Below, piece by piece: positions 37,922-44,764 of a stretch of 64,000 nucleotides of DNA. The position numbers and the translations under genes are program-made. How positions within the stretch are numbered: position 1 is the stretch's first letter; each line of letters opens with the position of its first letter. Below the pieces are notes generated by a model. The model had not been told where the DNA came from, ran no database searches, and saw nothing but the letters and a program-made list of their open reading frames with translations. The DNA is from Spirillospora albida (lineage in GTDB: Bacteria > Actinomycetota > Actinomycetes > Streptosporangiales > Streptosporangiaceae), in assembly GCF_000718255.1 (NCBI RefSeq), contig NZ_JOFJ01000005.1, positions 186,001-250,000 on the forward strand, in the 5' to 3' direction.

Positions 37922-38458
37922 TCAGCGATGGACTACCCGCTGCAGCAGCCCCCAAGAAAAAACGACGTCATACGCGGACTCTTTAGATGCTAATCCACCT
38001 CGAAGTCCATATTCTTCATATGGAAGCCACACTTCTCCCTCCTCCAGAGGCCCGAACCATGTCGCGATTTCATCCTTCGTGAACATCCATGGCTTGAGTT
38101 CGACAGGATCTCCAGGCCTTGGCGGGGCAATCTCGGAAGACCGCAAGAATCGCGCTTCCGTCCATAGCCCCAAGTTATTGGCATCAACCTGAAATGTTAA
38201 GCCCGGCCAGGTATCAAAATCACACCGGACCACAATTGCATCTTGTCCCTCGCGCTCTTGCACCGAGGCATCCTCGCCAAGAATCTCGATGAGACTCTGA
38301 ATCTGACCAGGCGCCAACTGAGTTGCATCTTGGACTTCTTGCCTGATGCGTTCAGCATCACTGGCGGATACCTGCAGCGTCTTAAGCGCGCGATCAATCA
38401 ATGCCTGTTCAGTTGACATGGTTTTAATGAGATAGATCTCAAAGTCTCTTGCCTGCAT
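37922..38458 (-). CDS. Putative immunity protein of cassette 1
   Basis: A 178-residue cytoplasmic protein I do not recognise by family name. It starts 37 bases after the putative toxin at 38496-39902 on the same strand. Its C-terminus (LKPWMFTKDEIATWFGPLEE ... YDVVFSWGLLQRV) clearly matches that of the protein at 40930-41502 (LEPWSVTMEEVDAQFGPLRV ... YEVIFSWGLLQKV), which follows the second toxin. Two homologous but diverged small proteins, each behind a paralogous toxin, is the expected pattern for immunity genes. ATG 38458 has GGAAGG upstream. Its first 90 bases recur as a broken copy at 40785-40878. Confidence 0.75.
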   Translation of the reverse strand: MQARDFEIYLIKTMSTEQALIDRALKTLQVSASDAERIRQEVQDATQLAPGQIQSLIEILGEDASVQEREGQDAIVVRCDFDTWPGLTFQVDANNLGLWTEARFLRSSEIAPPRPGDPVELKPWMFTKDEIATWFGPLEEGEVWLPYEEYGLRGGLASKESAYDVVFSWGLLQRVVHR

Positions 38459-38495
38459 CTCACACCTTCCCTCTTCTGGGCATTTCACCACCGGT

Positions 38496-39902
38496 TCAGC
38501 GTGCGATGAAGTCTATGACATTACCGCGTTCCGCCACCACCGACCCGTCCGGCCGTACGATCAAGACGATGTTCTGAGCTGCGATCTTGGGAAGGATTAC
38601 TGTGCCTCCACCGACCGCAGCCGGGGTTCCTCCGACCTCACCGAATGCGGATTCGGCAGCTTTAACGGCGGCGCGTACCGCCTCGTCATGCGGCAAGCCC
38701 AGTTTCGTGAGCGCTTCAGCCAACCTATCTGGCTTCCCCGAACCGCGCGGCAACTTCTTGATCTCGGCCCCAATCTCAGCCGCACGCCTTTCGAACCACG
38801 GAATCTCTGGCGAGGGTGGGTGACCAGGCGATGTCCTTTGTGGAGGCTGAGGCTTGGGACTATCTGGCTCCTTTCCGGCAACTCTGATGTCTTCGGGGGG
38901 ACCATTTGGGCGCGGCGCGGGGCCAGGCGGCTGCGTGGGAGAAGTCGCCGCTGGGCCTCCACCTCGAGAATGGTTGCCCAAATCTCTGGTTTTGGGGGCT
39001 TCTTCAGCGGCTTCATTGAGGGATTGGTCGGACTTGCGTGTGTCGGCGGCGGGAGTCTCGGGCTTTTGCTCGTGGCGGCGGAGGAGGGTGCTGAAGCGGG
39101 CGGTGATGCCGCTGCCGGCGCCGGTGCCCATGGTGGCGGCGGCGATGAGGGAGGGGACGGTCTCGCCGTAGGCCCTCATCGGGTCGGTCTTCCACTGCTC
39201 CCAGTCGACAATGGACTTCAGGAAGAGTCCAGGGTGCTGGACGGCCTGGTAGATCATCTTGGCCTGGCCGACCGGGCCGCGGTTCATCCAGCTGTCGCGG
39301 TTGGCGGCGAAGTAGAACGGCGCGGTCATGGGGTTGTTGGCCAGGCCGTAGAGGGTGAGGTCCTTGGTGCCCGTCGCGACGCCGGGGAGGAAGTGGTGGA
39401 ACTGGGCGTCCCAGGCGGCTTGCAGCGGTGGCTTGCGCTTGGGGGTGTTCAGAAAGGTACGCACGCCTGTGATGGCGTTCTGGGTGATCTGCTGCTCGGC
39501 TTTGAGGAGTTCGGCGCGCCGACGCTCTACGTCCGCCTTCTGGGACGAGACCCGGCGGGCCGCGCCGCTGATGGTGCGGGCCGGGGTGGTGGGCAGCGCG
39601 AGCCCGGCGAGGATGCCGCTCAGGACGCGGGCGCTGCTCTCCCATGCGCCGGCCGCGCGGGTGAGTTCGGTGCTGAGCGCGGTCAGCGCCTGCGGTGAGC
39701 CGCTACCGACGCCTGGCGGTGTGCGGGGCGGGGGTAGCGGGCCAGGGATGTAGGGCTCGGGGACGCGGTTGCCGTGCTGGGCGGCCACACGGCGCACCTG
39801 CTCGAAGGCGTCGTAGAACGCGGTGCGGGCCTCGCGGTGCGCGGACACCATAGTGGCCGCCAGGCGTTCGGCCGCAGGGCCGACCAGAGCGCCCTCGTGC
39901 AA
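38496..39902 (-). CDS. Putative secreted toxin, cassette 1, 5' end cut by an amber codon
   Basis: Remaining open part (468 codons) of a 500-codon gene that would start at ATG 39998. A TAG at 39909-39911 stands where the paralogue at 41714-43072 has CAG, so only the part after it (possible TTG start 39902) is intact. The N-terminal module (LLHEGALVGPAAERLA, YDAFEQVRR) is shared with the other cassette and with the DUF1023 hydrolase at 22684. A Pro/Lys-rich linker follows, then a C-terminal ~85 residues containing LAEALTKLGLPHDEAVRAA and IVRPDGSVVAERG, the presumed toxic tip. The WXG100 gene lies upstream and the immunity candidate downstream. Confidence 0.7.
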   Translation of the reverse strand: MHEGALVGPAAERLAATMVSAHREARTAFYDAFEQVRRVAAQHGNRVPEPYIPGPLPPPRTPPGVGSGSPQALTALSTELTRAAGAWESSARVLSGILAGLALPTTPARTISGAARRVSSQKADVERRRAELLKAEQQITQNAITGVRTFLNTPKRKPPLQAAWDAQFHHFLPGVATGTKDLTLYGLANNPMTAPFYFAANRDSWMNRGPVGQAKMIYQAVQHPGLFLKSIVDWEQWKTDPMRAYGETVPSLIAAATMGTGAGSGITARFSTLLRRHEQKPETPAADTRKSDQSLNEAAEEAPKTRDLGNHSRGGGPAATSPTQPPGPAPRPNGPPEDIRVAGKEPDSPKPQPPQRTSPGHPPSPEIPWFERRAAEIGAEIKKLPRGSGKPDRLAEALTKLGLPHDEAVRAAVKAAESAFGEVGGTPAAVGGGTVILPKIAAQNIVLIVRPDGSVVAERGNVIDFIAR

Positions 39903-40033
39903 GAGGGTCTACGCGCGTTTGAGGGCGGGGCCGTGTTCTTCGGCCTGCTGGCGGACGCGCTGGAGGAGTACTGCTGCTTGTTCGGCCCGGTTCATCATGT
40001 CCCGTTCTCAAAGGGTGCTCGCCATTGAGAAGA

Positions 40034-40059
40034 CCCGGCCCTGCGGGGGAGGGGCCGGG
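40034..40059 (-). terminator. Conserved hairpin between WXG100 and toxin genes, copy 1
   Basis: CCCGGCCC at 40034-40041 pairs with GGGCCGGG at 40052-40059, followed on the minus strand by a weakly T-rich TCTTCTC. The same hairpin recurs at 43108-43132. As an attenuator it would give more WXG100 than toxin transcript. Confidence 0.5.
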
Positions 40060-40069
40060 GGACGCGGAG

Positions 40070-40342
40070 TCAGCGGGTCGCGGCCTCGATGTTCTGCTGC
40101 GACTTCTTGATGTCCTGGCCGCCCTGCTCCAGGGCGATGGCCATCTTGTCGAACGCGGTCTTCGCCTCCGCCCACGCGGCACGGAAACGGTCGGCACCCG
40201 GCCCCCACCAGGCGTTCGTGCTGCTCACCGTCCGCCCGTTCAAGTCCTTGATCAGGGCATCGAGGTTGCGGGAGTGCTTGCTGAAGATCCGGGAGAGCTC
40301 CTCAAGCTCACCGATGTTCGCACCGCGCTTGTCACCGCTCAT
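40070..40342 (-). CDS. WXG100 family protein, cassette 1
   Basis: A 90-residue helical-hairpin protein of the WXG100/ESAT-6 type. The turn carries W-x-G as STNAWWGPGADRFRAAW near residue 45, between two long amphipathic helices (ELEELSRIFSKHSRNLDALI and KTAFDKMAIALEQGGQDI). Such proteins dimerise and are exported by ESX/type VII systems, often as partners of larger toxins encoded next door. No EccC-type ATPase is in the window. The ATG has AGGAGAGAGG upstream, and the sequence is nearly identical to the protein at 43142-43414. The toxin-family gene follows after 71 bases. Confidence 0.88.
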   Translation of the reverse strand: MSGDKRGANIGELEELSRIFSKHSRNLDALIKDLNGRTVSSTNAWWGPGADRFRAAWAEAKTAFDKMAIALEQGGQDIKKSQQNIEAATR

Positions 40343-40378
40343 AGTTCGACCTCTCTCCTGACAGCTTGTGGAGAGAGC

Positions 40379-40407
40379 AGCCTAGTGCGCAAGGGAGCAA
40401 AAGTGAA
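40379..40407 (-). promoter_or_regulatory. Promoter of WXG100 cassette 1
   Basis: On the minus strand TTCACT (complement of 40402-40407), a 17-base spacer and TAGGCT (complement of 40379-40384). The other cassette keeps TTCACT and TAAGCT with the same 17-base spacing, although the spacer sequence has diverged. That conservation supports a real promoter. Confidence 0.6.
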
Positions 40408-40503
40408 CAAAATGGCACCGCCGCGCCGGAGATGGCCACATGCGGCACGGGAGGCCCCGGGGGAGTCATGGATTTACACTGGCCATGCCCAGACTCGACG
40501 ATC

Positions 40504-40767
40504 TCATCGTCCGTCGTTAGGCTCTACACGCTGGCGCTTCCATCTATCAATCACTTCTTGGGCCTGCTGTGCAGTGATTTCTACATAGTCTTCATCGTTG
40601 TGCCCCAGCCAATGCAGTACAAGGAACTCGGTCGGTTCCCATTGCATGTTTCTGGTGAACGCCTCGTCCGTAGGACGTGGCGTTGCATGTACTCGTCGAA
40701 CTATTCCCGCAGGGCGACTAGGAGCAAAGCCTTCATCGAGGATGGCGTAGTAGGTTATCTCGGGCAC
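40504..40767 (-). CDS. Small hypothetical protein between the two cassettes
   Basis: An 87-residue cytoplasmic protein without a domain I can name. It reads YYAILDEGFAPSRPAGIVRR, then DEAFTRNMQWEPTEFLVLHW and ITAQQAQEVIDRW; small proteins with this DEAF-R-WxPT layout occur in actinobacterial accessory regions. GTG 40767 is preceded by AAGGAG at good spacing. It lies directly downstream of a broken immunity-gene fragment and before the next WXG100 gene, so it may be an orphan immunity gene. Function unproven. Confidence 0.6.
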   Translation of the reverse strand: MPEITYYAILDEGFAPSRPAGIVRRVHATPRPTDEAFTRNMQWEPTEFLVLHWLGHNDEDYVEITAQQAQEVIDRWKRQRVEPNDGR

Positions 40768-40784
40768 TTGCGCTCCTTGTATAA

Positions 40785-40878
40785 TACCTGCAGCATCTTA
40801 AGTGCGCGATCAATCAATGCCTGTTCAGTTGACATGGTTAATGAGATAGATCTCAAGGTCTCTTACCTGCATCTCACA
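40785..40878 (-). pseudogene. Fragment of the cassette-1 immunity gene
   Basis: These 94 bases match the start of the immunity gene at 38369-38464, including the ribosome-proximal bases and the MQxRD-EIYLI beginning, with only a few substitutions. Two bases are missing from the ATTAAAACC of the intact copy, so the frame breaks after about 12 codons. The match ends in front of the small gene at 40767. It is a relic of a cassette rearrangement. Confidence 0.8.
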
Positions 40879-40929
40879 TGGAAGACCTCCATGTCTCATG
40901 TCTCGCGCCGACATCATGGGTCCCCTCTC

Positions 40930-41502
40930 CTAAGCCAAAACGGTTCCTTCATAGTCAACTTTCTGTAGCAATCCCCAGGAAAATATGACCTCATACTTTG
41001 AGATATTGCCCTCGTCCTCGGAAAATTCCATCGAAAAGGATTCGTAGGGTGGCCATCGTTCCTCTACCCTTAGCGGGCCAAACTGTGCGTCGACTTCCTC
41101 CATTGTTACGCTCCACGGCTCGAGGGCCTCCGGCCTTGTAACGATGGTGGTGGAACTCTCCGATGCGCGAGTAAACCGCTCGTCCCACACTCGTCCCTCG
41201 GGAGTCGCGTAGATGTCGAGCAGGAAGTCGTTCCAAATCGGCAGACGGAACGACCGCATAAAGCATTCGCGGCCGTGAATTTCGCGGACACCCTCCCAGA
41301 TTGCAGGGGCAAGAATCTTGCTCTTGTCGGCGAAGGCAGCCTTCATCGTAAAGTTCTGTTTATTGACCAGACTGTAAGAATGTTGCAGCCTGCTCTGATC
41401 GACTCCTGCCTGGCGGAGAGCCGACTCGACGCGATCAGGTGGCGCATCCCTCATCGTGTAGAGAACATATAGTGCATAGTCGAGCGGTGTGATGTTTGTC
41501 AT
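40930..41502 (-). CDS. Putative immunity protein of cassette 2
   Basis: A 190-residue cytoplasmic protein, homologous over its C-terminal half to the cassette-1 immunity candidate (shared 'FGPL', 'E..W.PYE' and 'FSWGLLQ'). The N-terminal halves differ, as expected where immunity proteins adapt to different toxin tips. ATG 41502 lies 12 bases after the end of the cassette-2 toxin tip and has AAGGATGG upstream, implying coupled expression. Slightly AT-rich codon use matches the rest of the island. Confidence 0.75.
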   Translation of the reverse strand: MTNITPLDYALYVLYTMRDAPPDRVESALRQAGVDQSRLQHSYSLVNKQNFTMKAAFADKSKILAPAIWEGVREIHGRECFMRSFRLPIWNDFLLDIYATPEGRVWDERFTRASESSTTIVTRPEALEPWSVTMEEVDAQFGPLRVEERWPPYESFSMEFSEDEGNISKYEVIFSWGLLQKVDYEGTVLA

Positions 41503-41514
41503 GCCATCCTTCGG

Positions 41515-41862
41515 TCAGTCGATGTACCTGATCTGCATTCTATTTTCCTCATCGAGCCATCGCTCGGTCTTGCGGGTGATGACACTGCCGTCTGTGCGAA
41601 TGATAAACGTATCGGGAACGAAATCTTTACCTGGCGCTACGATAATATCTCCGTTAGCCAACTTGAACCACCCGGCTTCACCCCATGCTTGCTGGGATGC
41701 ATGCATGATGACGTCAGCTAACTTCTCCCGTGATATCTGAAGCTTCATAAACTGCTGGATCATATAGGCTCGCTGACCTTGTCCCGCCTTGAGCTCGTTC
41801 ATATTTTTGGCGCACATATTCGCCGACCACTCTACCCGCAGTCTCGGCGCCGAGATCATCAT
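41515..41862 (-). pseudogene. Frameshifted C-terminal tip of the cassette-2 toxin
   Basis: This frame holds the real end of the cassette-2 toxin. It reads FMKLQISREKLADVIMHASQ and FIIRTDGSVITRKTERW, aligning with TKLGLPHDEAVRAAVKAAES and LIVRPDGSVVAERG of the cassette-1 tip. It is one frame off from the upstream body. The shift maps near a run of five A residues (five T at 41814-41818 on the plus strand). Removing one A joins body and tip into a 518-residue protein. The listed stretch includes a short upstream extension that is out of frame for the body. Confidence 0.7.
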
Positions 41863-43072
41863 ATATCTGTTGGAGGGTCCTGCCCGAGTTGCCGATCGCC
41901 ATGAGCTCCGCAGGCGATCTAAGAGGCGTCTTAGGAGCGACTTTGGATGGTGAAGGCCTACCCCCTGCGACTTTTATGTCTTGGGGCGGCCTGGCGGCTC
42001 CAGGTGCGGGATCTTTCGGAGCCGCTTGGGTCGGGGCGGATCGTTCGCCGAGGTTCTTAGCCTTGGGGGATTCCTTGGCTGCCTCGTCGAGAGCTTCTGC
42101 GGATTTGGCGGTGTTGGCGGCTGGGGTTTCGGGCTTTTGCTCTTTTCGGCGGAGGAGGGTGCTGAAGCGAGCGGTGATGCCGCTGCCGGCGCCGGTGCCC
42201 ATGGTGGCGGCGGCGATGATGAGGGAGGGGACGGTCTCGCCGTAGGCCCTCATCGGGTCCTTCTTCCACTGTTCCCAGTCGATGATGGACTTCAGGAACA
42301 GGCCAGGGTGCTGAACGGCCTGGTAGATCATCTTGGTCTGGCCGACCGGGCCGCGGTTCATCCAGCCGTCCCGGTTGACGGCGAAGTAGACCGGAGCCGA
42401 CACGGGACTGTAGGCCAGACTCATCAACCCCAGGTCCTTGACGCCCGTCCCGACGCCGGGCAGGAAGTGCTTGAACTGGGCGTCCCAGGCGGCCTGAAGC
42501 GGCGGCTTGCGCTTGGGGGTGTCGACGAAGGTGCGGACCCCGGTGAGGGCGTTCTGGGTGATCTGCTGCTCGGCTTTGAGGAGTTCGGCGCGCCGACGCT
42601 CCACCTCCGCCCTCTGGGACGAGACCCGGCGGGCCGCGCCGCTGATGGTGCGGGCCGGTGTGGTCGGCAGCGCCAGCCCGGACAGGATGCCGCTCAGCAC
42701 GCGTGCGCTGCTCTCCCAGGTGCCGGCCGCGCGGGTGAGTTCGGTGCTGAGCGCGGTCAGCGCCTGCGGTGAGCCGCTACCGACGCCCGGCGGAGTACGC
42801 GGCGGGGGCAGCGGGCCAGGGATGTAGGGCTCGGGAACGCGGTTGCCGTGCTCGGCGGCCACACGGCGCACCTGCTCGAAGGCGTCGTAGAACGCGGCGC
42901 GGGTGTCGCGGTGCGCGGACACCATAGTGGCCGCCAGGCGTTCGGCCGCAGGGCCGACCAAGGCGCCCTCATGCAGGAGAGTCTGCGCGCGTATGAGCGC
43001 GGGTCCGTAGTCCTCGGCCTGCTGCCGGACTCGCTGGAGGAGTACTGCTGCTTGCTCGGCCCGGTTCATCAC
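41714..43072 (-). CDS. Putative secreted toxin, cassette 2, body (frameshifted before its tip)
   Basis: A 452-codon frame giving the intact N-terminal module and middle of the toxin family. GTG 43072 or ATG 43069 begins MNRAEQAAVLLQRVRQQAE, then LLHEGALVGPAAERLAATMV, and RVSSQRAEVERRRAELLKAE as a coiled-coil-like helix. The central GTGAGSGITARFSTLLRR and the Pro/Ala/Lys-rich linker precede the region where the frame is lost. The last ~25 residues as read are probably non-native; the homologous C-terminal tip is in another frame at 41515. The WXG100 gene lies 69 bases upstream. Confidence 0.72.
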   Translation of the reverse strand: MMNRAEQAAVLLQRVRQQAEDYGPALIRAQTLLHEGALVGPAAERLAATMVSAHRDTRAAFYDAFEQVRRVAAEHGNRVPEPYIPGPLPPPRTPPGVGSGSPQALTALSTELTRAAGTWESSARVLSGILSGLALPTTPARTISGAARRVSSQRAEVERRRAELLKAEQQITQNALTGVRTFVDTPKRKPPLQAAWDAQFKHFLPGVGTGVKDLGLMSLAYSPVSAPVYFAVNRDGWMNRGPVGQTKMIYQAVQHPGLFLKSIIDWEQWKKDPMRAYGETVPSLIIAAATMGTGAGSGITARFSTLLRRKEQKPETPAANTAKSAEALDEAAKESPKAKNLGERSAPTQAAPKDPAPGAARPPQDIKVAGGRPSPSKVAPKTPLRSPAELMAIGNSGRTLQQIYDDLGAETAGRVVGEYVRQKYERAQGGTRSASLYDPAVYEASDITGEVS

Positions 43073-43107
43073 GTCCCGTTCTCAAAGGATGATCGCCATT
43101 GAGAAGA

Positions 43108-43132
43108 CCCGGCCCTGCGGGGAGGGGCCGGG
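43108..43132 (-). terminator. Conserved hairpin between WXG100 and toxin genes, copy 2
   Basis: CCCGGCCC at 43108-43115 pairs with GGGCCGGG at 43125-43132. The loop is one base shorter than in copy 1, but the stem is unchanged. Confidence 0.5.
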
Positions 43133-43141
43133 GGACGCGGG

Positions 43142-43414
43142 TCAGCGGGTCGCGGCCTCGATGTTCTGCTGCGACTTCTTGATGTCCTGACCGCCCTGCT
43201 CCAGAGCGATCGCCATCTTGTCGAACGCCGTCTTCGCCTCCGCCCACGCGGCACGGAAACGGTCGGCACCCGGCCCCCACCAGGCGTTGGTGCTACTGAC
43301 CGTCCGGCCGTTCAGATCCTTGATCAGCGCATCCAGATTCCGCGAGTGCTTACTGAAGATCCGGGAGAGCTCCTCAAGCTCACCGATGTTCGCGCCACGC
43401 TTGTCACCCGTCAC
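43142..43414 (-). CDS. WXG100 family protein, cassette 2
   Basis: A 90-residue WXG100 protein, identical to the cassette-1 copy apart from the first two residues or so. The W-x-G turn is WWGPGADRF. It starts with GTG at 43414 rather than ATG, with AGGAGAGAGG upstream. As in the other cassette, the toxin-like gene follows on the same strand. Identity of the two WXG100 proteins against diverged toxin tips suggests recent duplication or ongoing gene conversion, and that one export partner serves several effectors. Confidence 0.88.
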   Translation of the reverse strand: MTGDKRGANIGELEELSRIFSKHSRNLDALIKDLNGRTVSSTNAWWGPGADRFRAAWAEAKTAFDKMAIALEQGGQDIKKSQQNIEAATR

Positions 43415-43455
43415 GATTCAACCTCTCTCCTGACAACGTGTGGAGAAGTAGGGGC

Positions 43456-43484
43456 AGCTTAGTGCGTTGAGGCTTGAAAGTGAA
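43456..43484 (-). promoter_or_regulatory. Promoter of WXG100 cassette 2
   Basis: On the minus strand TTCACT (complement of 43479-43484), 17 bases and TAAGCT (complement of 43456-43461). It is conserved with the cassette-1 promoter while the spacer differs. Confidence 0.6.
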
Positions 43485-43570
43485 CGGTAGGGCACTGCCG
43501 GGCCAGAGATGGACACGAGGCAGCTGCCTGCGAGCCAGTGATGCGCCGCACCGGGCGCGAGTCTAAACGC

Positions 43571-44764
43571 TTATACCCGCACGCGTCCAGTCAACAAGTC
43601 ATTCATCAGTGCACTCTTCGCCTTAGAGTTGCGAGCAACGAGGTTGCGCTCCTGCTGGATATTTTCCGCGACTGCTGTGAATATTGTCGCCAACTTTATT
43701 TGTTCGTCAGCCGAAATTCTCGGGAAAGGCAAAGCTCTCAAAAGTTGAGAATTTATCGTATAGAGACCCGAACTTGTTGCGGCATTTCGTCGCCAATATG
43801 ATCGAGCTACTGCGAAATTGAACCAGGATTCGGCAAATTTTGGCAGGATATCAGATGACCGGAGGCGGAATAGATGATTTTGATAAAGAAGTCCAGTGGC
43901 CTTCTCTGGAACTGAAGCACAGCGTCCAATTTCTTCTGGATTTGCATGCCCCTCCACAATAAGCAGATCACCCCTTCGCAGTGAGAACATCTTCGCTTCC
44001 GCCGCAGAAGCCTCCATGGCCAATAGATCATGAAATTGAATACGCTCTCGCTGCACGTTTGCGACGCGCAAGTATTGGCGTCCTTCATTTAGCGGAACGC
44101 GATCAGGTCCAATGGTTATTCCTGGCTTTATTTCAAAAATATGCCCAACTCGGTCCATCGCCGCTTCCGCCAGGGGCGATAGGCATACATCGATCACACC
44201 TTTAGCTTGTTGCTCCAGCTTTCTGATGTAGCTGCCACTTAGGGTGATCTGGTCGTCGATTGCGTCGAGAGTCTCCGCAATTTTGCGCTGCTCGTCCAGT
44301 GGCGGAACGCCGATTTCCAATTTGGCCAGGAGGTCCGTCGGTAGGCGACCGGTCCCATGCCCCGCCTCATCTACCATTGCGAGAATGTCACGGCTGCGGG
44401 CTTTTAGAGCAAGGGCGAGGAATGTGCCGTCGATTCCGGGAGCGGGAATGATTGCCTTACAGTCCTGCCCGAAGGAAACTACCCGCTGAGTCACGCCGAC
44501 TCGAAACTCAGTCTTGAGACTCATGCCCCGAACCACGAAAAGAACGACGCCGTCACCTACCAGGCGAGTGCCCGCCCGAGCACCGGCGCGGGTGACGCGG
44601 CGGTCGGATTGCGAGATATGGAAATCTTTGAGGCTGGCTGCGCTGATCCACGGAATATCACCGCCCCAAAATCGGCTTTCTTCGGTGGCCGGCGTCCCGC
44701 CAGAAAGCCACGTCCCACAATCCTTGAGCTTGAGGAGGCGCCAGCCTTCGGGGAGGTCAGGCAT
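43571..44764 (-). CDS. hsdS: Type I restriction-modification, specificity subunit
   Basis: DNA-recognition subunit of the type I system, 397 residues. Two target-recognition domains each end in a conserved helix: PLDEQRKIAETLDAIDDQIT near residue 160 and SADEQIKLATIFTAVAENIQ near residue 360, the usual half-repeat layout. The first domain opens LPEGWRLLKLKDCGTWLSGG with GDIPWISA. The gene's ATG overlaps the hsdM stop by eight bases. Its sequence is markedly less GC-rich than hsdM, especially in the second half, as is usual for exchanged recognition domains. The 3' end is directly followed, in the same direction, by WXG100 cassette 2. Confidence 0.93.
   Translation of the reverse strand: MPDLPEGWRLLKLKDCGTWLSGGTPATEESRFWGGDIPWISAASLKDFHISQSDRRVTRAGARAGTRLVGDGVVLFVVRGMSLKTEFRVGVTQRVVSFGQDCKAIIPAPGIDGTFLALALKARSRDILAMVDEAGHGTGRLPTDLLAKLEIGVPPLDEQRKIAETLDAIDDQITLSGSYIRKLEQQAKGVIDVCLSPLAEAAMDRVGHIFEIKPGITIGPDRVPLNEGRQYLRVANVQRERIQFHDLLAMEASAAEAKMFSLRRGDLLIVEGHANPEEIGRCASVPEKATGLLYQNHLFRLRSSDILPKFAESWFNFAVARSYWRRNAATSSGLYTINSQLLRALPFPRISADEQIKLATIFTAVAENIQQERNLVARNSKAKSALMNDLLTGRVRV

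Larger units (their letters stand above)
39042..40438 (-). repeat. Tandem duplication, copy 1 (WXG100 plus toxin N-terminal region)
   Basis: About 1.4 kb that recurs with high identity at 42112-43514, offset by roughly 3.07 kb. It spans the WXG100 promoter, the WXG100 gene, the intergenic hairpin and the first ~320 codons of the toxin. Identity stops abruptly inside the toxin linker, leaving different C-terminal tips. Limits are estimated by eye. Confidence 0.8.
42112..43514 (-). repeat. Tandem duplication, copy 2 (WXG100 plus toxin N-terminal region)
   Basis: Second copy of the ~1.4 kb unit described at 39042-40438. The first 320 codons of the toxin, the hairpin, the WXG100 gene and its promoter are near-identical. 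The distal parts, including toxin tips and immunity genes, are diverged. Confidence 0.8.

Noticed and set aside
40366..40968. 200-codon plus-strand frame between the cassettes
   Set aside because: Antisense to the small gene at 40504-40767 and to the immunity relic, both of which have ribosome sites or homology on the minus strand.
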